A DNA stretch of 11,793 bases. It comes from Caldilinea sp. (GTDB lineage Bacteria > Chloroflexota > Anaerolineae > Caldilineales > Caldilineaceae). A program made the position numbers and the translations under genes. Location: assembly GCA_026389955.1 (NCBI GenBank), contig JAPLGY010000334.1, positions 1 to 11,793 of the forward strand. The letters run 5' to 3'. The notes beneath the pieces are model-generated. The model was not told the DNA's origin. It ran no database searches and was given only the letters and a program-made list of their open reading frames with translations. This document shows positions 7,166 through 11,793 of this stretch, one piece after another. Position 1 is the first letter of the stretch; each line of letters opens with the position of its first letter.

Positions 7166-8995
7166 CTACTCCAACTTGGGGGAGTCTTCTGAATTCTCTG
7201 CTGCCTTGGCTTTGGGCGATCGCTCCTTGCGTTCGAGTGCATGCCGCTTTTTGGCCATCTGCGCCAGCCGGTTGACGACAGCCCAGTTGACCGTGCCGCG
7301 CGGGTAGCGCCCCCGTCGGTCGGGGGTGCCGGCGGGCAGCCCTGTCAACAGCTCGATCCCCTCGTCGACATGGGCTATCGGATAGATCTGGAACTGGCCT
7401 GCCGAGACCGCCTCCACCACATCGCTGCGCAGCATCAAGTTTTTGACATTGGTCTCTGGGATCAAGACTCCCTGCTCGCCGGTCAGCCCTCGCTCCCGGC
7501 ACAGATCGAAAAAGCCTTCAATCTTTTCGTTGACCCCGCCGATCGCCTGGACACGCCCAAACTGGTCGACCGAACCCGTCACGGCGATCGACTGTTTGAT
7601 GGGGATCCGGCCAATCGCCGAAAGCAGCGCGTAAAGTTCGGTCGAAGAGGCGCTGTCACCGTCCACCCCCCCATACGATTGCTCAAAAACGAGGCTGGCG
7701 GAGAGAGCCAGCGGCTCGTCGACCGCATAGCGGGCGTTGAGAAAGCTGGCCAAGATCAGCACCCCTTTGGAATGCAACGAGCCGCTCATGTTGACCTCGC
7801 GTTCGATGTTGACGACATCGCCGCGCCCCATGCGCACAGTCACCGTGATGCGCGAGGGCTGACCAAACATATGGTTGCCCAGCTGAAGCACAGCCAGCCC
7901 GTTGATCTGCCCGACCCGCTCCCCAGAGGTCTCAATGTGGATCGTGCGCCGCAGCACTTCGTCCTGCATGCGGCGCGCCACACGGTTCAGGCGGAAAACC
8001 TGGGCATCGATCGCCTGGCGAATATGTTCGGCACGGATCTGATCGGCCTCTGCTTCGGCAGCCCACTGGTTGGCCTCTTGCAGCAGGTCGACGATCGCCT
8101 GAATCTGTGCAGTCAACCGCTCGCTGTCGCTGACCAGCCGGGCCGCATGGTCGATCACAGCGCCGACCGCATACCGGTCCAGAGGACGCAGGCCCTCTTT
8201 GCGGGCAATCGAGGCCAGCAGCTGGGCATAGGCAAAATGGTTTTCCGGCGTCCGCTCCACCTCATCGGCAAAGTCCGCCGCCACCTTGAACAGCTCGTTG
8301 AAATCTGGGTCGTACTGGGAAAGCAGATAATAAAGCATGCGGTCCCCCAGCAAAATCACCTTGACATCCAACGGCATCGGCTCCGGTTCGAGCGAAATGG
8401 TGCTGGTCAGACTGAGCATCTGCAGCACCGATTCGATACGAATTTCGCCGAACTCCAAAGCCCGTTTGAGCCCCTCCCAGGAATAGGCGTTGGAAAGTAC
8501 CTTGAGGGCATCCAGAATCAAGTAGCCGCCGTTGGCGCGGTGGAGAGCGCCCGGCTTGATCAACATAAAATCGGTGACCAATGCCCCCATCTGAGCCATC
8601 TGCTCGACCCGCCCGCTCAAATTGGTGTAAGTCGGATTGCTCTCGTAGACCACCGGTGCCCCCTGCGCCTCGGCAGAGTCGACCAGCAGATTGACCTGAT
8701 AGCGGCGCAGCGGTGAAGCCGGCTCAACAAACGCAGCAGGATTTTCACCGTCGGACACCTGACGCTGTTTCTCGCTGACCACCATAAAATCACTGAGATG
8801 ATGCTGTACATCCTGACGCAATTTTTCAAAGTAGTTCAGAATCTCAGGCAGCGCCGCATAGGTATCAATGAACTCCGCGATCAGGTCGTTGAGCACGACC
8901 CCGGCAATCTCCTGGTTGAGGGTGCTCAGATGGTTGCGCAGTTCACGCTCCCAGCGCGGAGCACGCAAGACCACCTTTTGCAACGCATCCTGCAT
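7166..8995 (-). CDS. Lon-like protease, C-terminal part (Walker B and S16 protease domain)
   Basis: The larger fragment (609 residues from ATG 8995) of an ATP-dependent Lon-like protease of the COG1067 type, normally one chain of about 800 residues. Walker B is GGYLILD ending at D162. ATPase sensor and helical regions follow, and then the S16 protease domain with the nucleophile S448 in DGDSAS and K491 in GGVNEK. Their 43-residue spacing equals that of the E. coli Lon dyad (S679/K722). The tail after ELLTGLPAG is basic and low in complexity. The ATPase core is incomplete, since Walker A lies in the other fragment. The frame stays open upstream to about 9095, so ATG 8995 is only the first usable internal start. 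It is preceded by a weak GAGG two bases away. Alone, the product should lack ATP-driven unfolding, though peptidase activity is possible. Confidence 0.8.
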   Translation of the reverse strand: MQDALQKVVLRAPRWERELRNHLSTLNQEIAGVVLNDLIAEFIDTYAALPEILNYFEKLRQDVQHHLSDFMVVSEKQRQVSDGENPAAFVEPASPLRRYQVNLLVDSAEAQGAPVVYESNPTYTNLSGRVEQMAQMGALVTDFMLIKPGALHRANGGYLILDALKVLSNAYSWEGLKRALEFGEIRIESVLQMLSLTSTISLEPEPMPLDVKVILLGDRMLYYLLSQYDPDFNELFKVAADFADEVERTPENHFAYAQLLASIARKEGLRPLDRYAVGAVIDHAARLVSDSERLTAQIQAIVDLLQEANQWAAEAEADQIRAEHIRQAIDAQVFRLNRVARRMQDEVLRRTIHIETSGERVGQINGLAVLQLGNHMFGQPSRITVTVRMGRGDVVNIEREVNMSGSLHSKGVLILASFLNARYAVDEPLALSASLVFEQSYGGVDGDSASSTELYALLSAIGRIPIKQSIAVTGSVDQFGRVQAIGGVNEKIEGFFDLCRERGLTGEQGVLIPETNVKNLMLRSDVVEAVSAGQFQIYPIAHVDEGIELLTGLPAGTPDRRGRYPRGTVNWAVVNRLAQMAKKRHALERKERSPKAKAAENSEDSPKLE

Positions 8996-9540
8996 GACCT
9001 CAACATCCGCCTGGATGCGTTTCTGTTCTTCTTCAGACGCTGACGAGCCTGCTCCTGCAGCTCCAACAGGCTGGCCTGCTGCTGTTCCTGAAATTCACTC
9101 TCGATCGTCCGGCGCCGCGTCTGATACTCTTCACTCTCAAAAGCAGTCGAAAGCGCAGTTTGCATCTCTTCAACCAGCCGCTCCACCTCCCGCTTGAACC
9201 GGCGCCCCTGCCCGGCTGGCAGAGACAAAATGCGCGGCCGATATGGTTGGTCAAAATTATTTACATAACACCAATCAAACGGCAGCGGCTCACGGGCAGC
9301 CTGCTCCTCGACGATCCGACGGACCAGCGTATGTTTGCCAAGCCCAGCGGGGCCGAGCGCATAGATGTTGTAGCCTTGGCGACGCATTTTGACGCCAAAC
9401 CGGATGGCGCTGATCGGTCGGTCTTGGCCGATCATGGCAGCGTTCACCCCATCCAACTCCGCAGTGGTCTCAAACGAAAATGCCTCCGCTGCACAGCATG
9501 GGCGCAGCACATTCGGGGCCAAAGGTTGAACTGGAGACAC
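8926..9540 (-). CDS. Lon-like protease, N-terminal part (Walker A and coiled coil)
   Basis: A fragment of 204 residues from GTG 9540. Walker A is GPAGLGKHT at 63-71 with K69. The family segment WCYVNNF and a YRPRILSLPAGQGR stretch follow. A glutamine- and glutamate-rich coiled coil runs to about residue 168 (LQEQARQR). After that the reading turns into LKKNRNASRRMLRSC and similar basic residues that look out of frame, and stops at 8926. The GTG start is supported by GAGGAG (9547-9552) six bases upstream and by a leader, SPVQPLAPNVLRPC, typical of the family. An open ATG at 9588 lacks this support. The gene starts 68 bases after the solute-binding protein gene. No convincing promoter is visible in that gap, so it may depend on the upstream transcription unit. 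Confidence 0.75.
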   Translation of the reverse strand: MSPVQPLAPNVLRPCCAAEAFSFETTAELDGVNAAMIGQDRPISAIRFGVKMRRQGYNIYALGPAGLGKHTLVRRIVEEQAAREPLPFDWCYVNNFDQPYRPRILSLPAGQGRRFKREVERLVEEMQTALSTAFESEEYQTRRRTIESEFQEQQQASLLELQEQARQRLKKNRNASRRMLRSCRMRCKRWSCVLRAGSVNCATI

Positions 9541-9608
9541 AGAAGACTCCTCTCGCACACTAATGATGAATCCACAGCCTGAGAACAATTGCCTGCCGGG
9601 CTGCAGCG

Positions 9609-10436
9609 TTATTTTACTGCGGGCTGACCAGAGAACCAGTGCTCCTCCAGCTCCGCCAAGGTGCCGCTGGACTTCAGCTGCTGCAAGGCCGCTTCCACCT
9701 GCTGCTGGAGGTCTGTTGCCTGCAACGGCAAAACGATCACGTAGGGAATACTTTCCAGCACATCGCCGACGGCGACCAACGGCAGGCCGCTGGCCTGCGC
9801 CTGCCTCAACGACACATTGTCGACCAGAACCGCGTCTACTGCCTGCTGGTCCAGCAGCGCTGCCAACACCTGCTCGGGTGTCTCAAACGAACGCAGCCGC
9901 ATCTCCATGCCTTCTCGCTGCAGCCGCCGGGCGACCATATCGCCCAGACTCCCCCATTCTACACCGACAGCCCGTCCGGACAGGTCTGCCAGCCGGCCAA
10001 TCGGGGAACCTGCCTGGACAGCAACGCGCAGCCCCGCCTCAAAATAGGGCGTCGAAAACAAAAAGTCCTGGGTCAGTCGTTCATCAAACGGATAGGCACT
10101 CACGATGCTGTCGATCTTACCCGCTTTTAGGGTGTCCGGCAAGCTGTCAAAGCCCACCGCCACAATTTCCACCCGTCCTCCCCAGCTGGCCGCCAGTGCC
10201 TCTGCCAACGCGACATCGTAGCCGACGACCTTGCCTGTCGCATCCAACAGCTCAAAAGGGGGAAAGCTGGGGTCGAGCCCCACCCGCCAGAGCCCACGCT
10301 GCTGAATAGCCTGCCAGGTGGTGTCCTGGCGCAAAAAAGGAAGAAGCAGGTGGCTTTGTTCACCGACCACGCCCCACCACAGCGCGGCCAGCAGCAGCCC
10401 CCCCAGCAGCAGCCCCAGCACCCACCGACGGCGCAC
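9609..10436 (-). CDS. Family-3 (polar amino acid type) solute-binding protein, membrane-anchored
   Basis: A 275-residue periplasmic-binding-type protein. A hydrophobic N-terminal segment (6-24) has no lipobox cysteine, so it is either anchored or secreted. The bilobal SBP_bac_3 domain starts at WRVGLDPSFPPFE (50-62), followed by GYDVALAEALA (72-82), the GKIDSIVSAY strand (106-115), FSTPYFEAG (127-135) and VDAVLVDN (200-207). These match the amino-acid-binding subunits of ABC uptake systems, usually glutamine- or arginine-like ligands. No permease or ATPase gene is in the window, so the partner and ligand are unknown. A sensory role is possible. The GTG start shares its first G with the TAG stop of the glycosidase gene (TAGTG), so the two are probably translationally coupled. 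The stop is TAA at 9609-9611. Confidence 0.84.
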   Translation of the reverse strand: MRRRWVLGLLLGGLLLAALWWGVVGEQSHLLLPFLRQDTTWQAIQQRGLWRVGLDPSFPPFELLDATGKVVGYDVALAEALAASWGGRVEIVAVGFDSLPDTLKAGKIDSIVSAYPFDERLTQDFLFSTPYFEAGLRVAVQAGSPIGRLADLSGRAVGVEWGSLGDMVARRLQREGMEMRLRSFETPEQVLAALLDQQAVDAVLVDNVSLRQAQASGLPLVAVGDVLESIPYVIVLPLQATDLQQQVEAALQQLKSSGTLAELEEHWFSGQPAVK

Positions 10437-11551
10437 TAGGGAAGCTCCCCGCGCGTGTACCGCTGCACTTCCCAGTAGATCGGCTTGGGTTCAAAGTCGG
10501 TGCGCACAAATGTAAAGTAATCCTGATACGAATTCTGGTCCCACGGAAAACGCAGCGCCCACAGACAGACCGCCTCCAGCCAGGGCCACTCGGCCTGCGC
10601 AATGTCGTAGGCGCGCAGGGTGTAGAGAATCCGCTGGGCCGGACGCACCGCCCGCGTCCAGCGAGGATGGTCGTTCCAGCCCCCTTCCGTGATCATCGCC
10701 GTTTTCTGGCTGTCCCCATTCTCCACCATCAGCGCACGCAGCAGTTCTGTCCGTCGAAAATTGACCACCTCCGGGTCGGCCGGGCTGTCCGGGTCAAAAT
10801 GCCAGCCGTAGGCGTGGATCGCCAGGATATCAAAGTACGCCCCCGCCCCTGCATCATACATCTGCTGCAAAAAAACCAGGTCGTTGACCGCAAACTCGTC
10901 CCCAGGCGGGGCCAACGTCGGCGCCAACGCCCCAGCCAGCACCTGCATCTCGGGGGCGATCTCCTTGATTCTGGGGTAGGTCGCTTTCAGCAGCGCCGTG
11001 TACTTGGCCGCATCGGGGGGCGCATACCCCCACTCCAAAGCCAGATTCGGCTCGTTCCACAAGATGACATGCTTGATCTGGCTTCGATACCGCTCGACAA
11101 ATTTTACTGCAAAATCGGCAAATTGATCGAAATTTTCTTCGTCCAGATAGAGCGGCGTCGTGTCTTTGGGGCGGGCCCACTGCGGCACAAAACCCAGCCG
11201 CGCAATCACGGTCAGACCCTGGCGATGGGCATGGGCGATCACGTGGTCAGCGTGCGTCCAGTCGTAGCGCCCAGGCTCGCTTTCGATATAGGCCCACGGA
11301 AAATACTCGACGATCCACGGCGCACCCATCTCTCGCACCATCTCCAGCGTGCGTTTGATCTTCCAGACTTCGACCTCATCGGTGAGCCGAGTGTGGATGC
11401 CTGCTTTCGGGTTCGTCGTCTCGACGCGCTGCTGCATGCCGAGGGGAACACTGGGGCGCTCCCCCCCTATGCGCCACACGCCGAACGCAATCAGAGCCAG
11501 CAGGACAAGCAGCCCAAAGAGCAGACGTGGCCAGGTGCAGAGTCTCTTCAC
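10436..11551 (-). CDS. Membrane-anchored clan GH-A glycosidase-like protein (GH39/GH5-like)
   Basis: A 371-residue protein with one N-terminal membrane segment (about 9-27) and a TIM-barrel domain outside the cell. The acid/base glutamate is E167 in ILWNEPN and the putative nucleophile is E289 in MITEGGW, 122 residues apart, as expected for strands 4 and 7 of GH-A enzymes. WIVEYFPW, YDWTHAD and AIHAYGW fit the barrel. Chloroflexota genomes hold many such proteins, annotated as GH39- or cellulase-type. The substrate cannot be told, and some relatives act on surface glycans or may be non-catalytic. The GTG at 11551 is kept because it precedes the membrane segment, although its Shine-Dalgarno (GGGG two bases away) is weak. 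It ends on the start of the solute-binding gene and is the first gene of the minus-strand series. Confidence 0.8.
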   Translation of the reverse strand: MKRLCTWPRLLFGLLVLLALIAFGVWRIGGERPSVPLGMQQRVETTNPKAGIHTRLTDEVEVWKIKRTLEMVREMGAPWIVEYFPWAYIESEPGRYDWTHADHVIAHAHRQGLTVIARLGFVPQWARPKDTTPLYLDEENFDQFADFAVKFVERYRSQIKHVILWNEPNLALEWGYAPPDAAKYTALLKATYPRIKEIAPEMQVLAGALAPTLAPPGDEFAVNDLVFLQQMYDAGAGAYFDILAIHAYGWHFDPDSPADPEVVNFRRTELLRALMVENGDSQKTAMITEGGWNDHPRWTRAVRPAQRILYTLRAYDIAQAEWPWLEAVCLWALRFPWDQNSYQDYFTFVRTDFEPKPIYWEVQRYTRGELP

Positions 11552-11691
11552 AGCCCCATCATAGTGTTGGCGGCGTGTTTTGTCTAGTACAGGCAGGGCG
11601 CGGCGCCGCGTGGCAGACGGGACACTCGCGGAAAGGCAGCTTGGGCGCTCTCACCGAAGGATTCGATGGTTCGCACTCTGACGGCAGCACG
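11552..11691. other. Intergenic stretch upstream of the glycosidase gene
   Basis: No gene is supported in this part of the 242-base terminal gap. It contains a 12-bp perfect palindrome, CGCGGCGCCGCG (11599-11610), of unknown role. A promoter for the minus-strand genes is expected here, but no convincing hexamers were found. TGTACTAGA on the minus strand near 11582-11592 is only a weak -10 candidate. Confidence 0.4.
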
Positions 11692-11700
11692 TGGTATACT
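11692..11700 (+). promoter_or_regulatory. Outward extended -10 promoter at the right edge
   Basis: TGGTATACT is an extended -10 box with TATACT at 11695-11700, identical to the proposed dinG promoter. CTGACG at 11678-11683 is -35-like, but only 11 bases away, so the extended -10 probably carries recognition. Transcription would start near 11706, inside the CCCTG/CAGGG inverted repeat at 11705-11718, and run off the right edge. Confidence 0.45.
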
Positions 11701-11704
11701 GTTG

Positions 11705-11759
11705 CCCTGAAATCAGGGTGGGGACCGTGGAGGGTGCTGTCCAAAAGACCGCACCGCGG
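11705..11759 (+). ncRNA. Structured 5' leader with two hairpins
   Basis: Downstream of the promoter the sequence folds into CCCTG/CAGGG with an AAAT loop (11705-11718). A longer hairpin follows: CCGT (11725-11728) with GCGG (11756-11759), a GGAG bulge, GGTGC (11733-11737) with GCACC (11751-11755), a T/C mismatch, and GTC/GAC closing a CAAAA loop (11742-11746). It resembles no RNA family I can name and may simply be a leader with regulatory folding. Confidence 0.35.
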
Positions 11760-11764
11760 AGCTT

Positions 11765-11793
11765 GAGAAGGTCCAGGAGAAGGTCCAGGAGAA
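11765..11793 (+). repeat. 12-bp tandem repeat with Shine-Dalgarno-like cores
   Basis: GAGAAGGTCCAG is repeated directly at 11765-11776 and 11777-11788, and a third copy begins (GAGAA) at the window end. The AGGAG cores resemble ribosome-binding sites, as if a site had been duplicated just before a start codon beyond the edge. The frame reading LEKVQEKVQE has a stop at 11708-11710 and no start codon after it in the window, so a coiled-coil ORF is not supported. Confidence 0.55.

Larger units (their letters stand above)
7166..9540 (-). pseudogene. Complete Lon-like ATPase/protease locus with a frame break
   Basis: The two fragments are consecutive pieces of one Lon-like gene. The shift falls at about 9023-9045. 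The N-terminal frame reads QEQARQR and the next sensible sequence, EEEQKRIQADVE, lies in the -1 frame. Adding one base near 9037 would give an uninterrupted coiled coil and about 791 residues. From memory, full-length relatives carry a further 30-40 residue segment here (a GFALVRTP-like stretch), so an out-of-frame deletion is another reading. No heptameric slippery site was found. The reading could be a real inactivating mutation, a natural split or a sequence error. The catalytic residues remain intact on both sides, which suggests a recent change. Confidence 0.6.

Noticed and set aside
7241..8716. Open frame of 491 codons on the plus strand
   Set aside because: Antisense to the Lon-like protease domain, whose catalytic dyad and Walker B are clearly coded on the minus strand.
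9023..9037. Programmed -1 frameshift in the Lon-like gene
   Set aside because: The GAA/AAG repeat lacks a canonical X-XXY-YYZ slippery heptamer, and such recoding is not known to me for this family.
11715..11730. T-box-like string AGGGTGGGGACCGTGG
   Set aside because: It has an extra base compared with the T-box consensus, and the predicted transcript starts just upstream, leaving no room for the specifier stem. Resemblance by chance is likely.
11762..11793. Coiled-coil ORF LEKVQEKVQE at the right edge
   Set aside because: The frame has a stop at 11708-11710 and no ATG, GTG or TTG after it.

Overview
The window is 11.8 kb of GC-rich bacterial DNA, densely coded on both strands. The gene content best fits the Chloroflexota, most likely an Anaerolineae or Caldilineae-type filament: GT39-like and DUF2142-like membrane proteins with extracytoplasmic beta-sandwich tails, a COG1067-type Lon-like protease, a DinG helicase with an N-terminal exonuclease, and a four-cysteine PD-(D/E)XK nuclease. 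This placement rests on remembered family features and was not tested by a search. I found no tRNA, rRNA, CRISPR array, insertion sequence or phage gene.

Left part (1-981): the 5' end of a dinG-type gene runs leftward off the window edge. A 365-base divergent intergenic region follows. It holds two opposed extended -10 promoters and a cluster of four perfect hairpins. A possible 26-codon upstream ORF ends at the start of the next gene.

Centre left, plus strand (982-6264): an apparent three-gene operon with overlapping junctions. It encodes an AddB/Cas4-like iron-sulfur PD-(D/E)XK nuclease, a GT-C (GT39-like) glycosyltransferase and a DUF2142-like membrane protein. The two membrane proteins share a C-terminal beta-sandwich type, one copy in the first and two in the second. 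They probably act together on lipid-linked sugars or cell-surface glycans. The nuclease belongs with DNA repair and has no obvious link to them.

Right part, minus strand (11551 down to 6310): four codirectional genes. They are a membrane-anchored clan GH-A glycosidase-like protein, a family-3 solute-binding protein that starts on the last base of the glycosidase stop codon, a Lon-like ATPase/protease, and a universal stress protein. The Lon-like gene is split between two reading frames at about 9023-9045. Walker A lies in one frame, and Walker B and the Ser-Lys protease dyad in the other. A small deletion, a one-base indel or a sequencing error could explain this.

Right edge (11552-11793): no gene. 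An outward-pointing extended -10 promoter is followed by a structured leader and a 12-bp tandem repeat carrying Shine-Dalgarno-like cores, so another gene probably starts just beyond the window.

Nothing here is clearly a new biological system. The observations most worth following up are the broken Lon-like gene, the shared tail domain of the two membrane proteins, the hairpin-rich divergent promoter region with its coupled upstream ORF, and the structured leader at the right edge.
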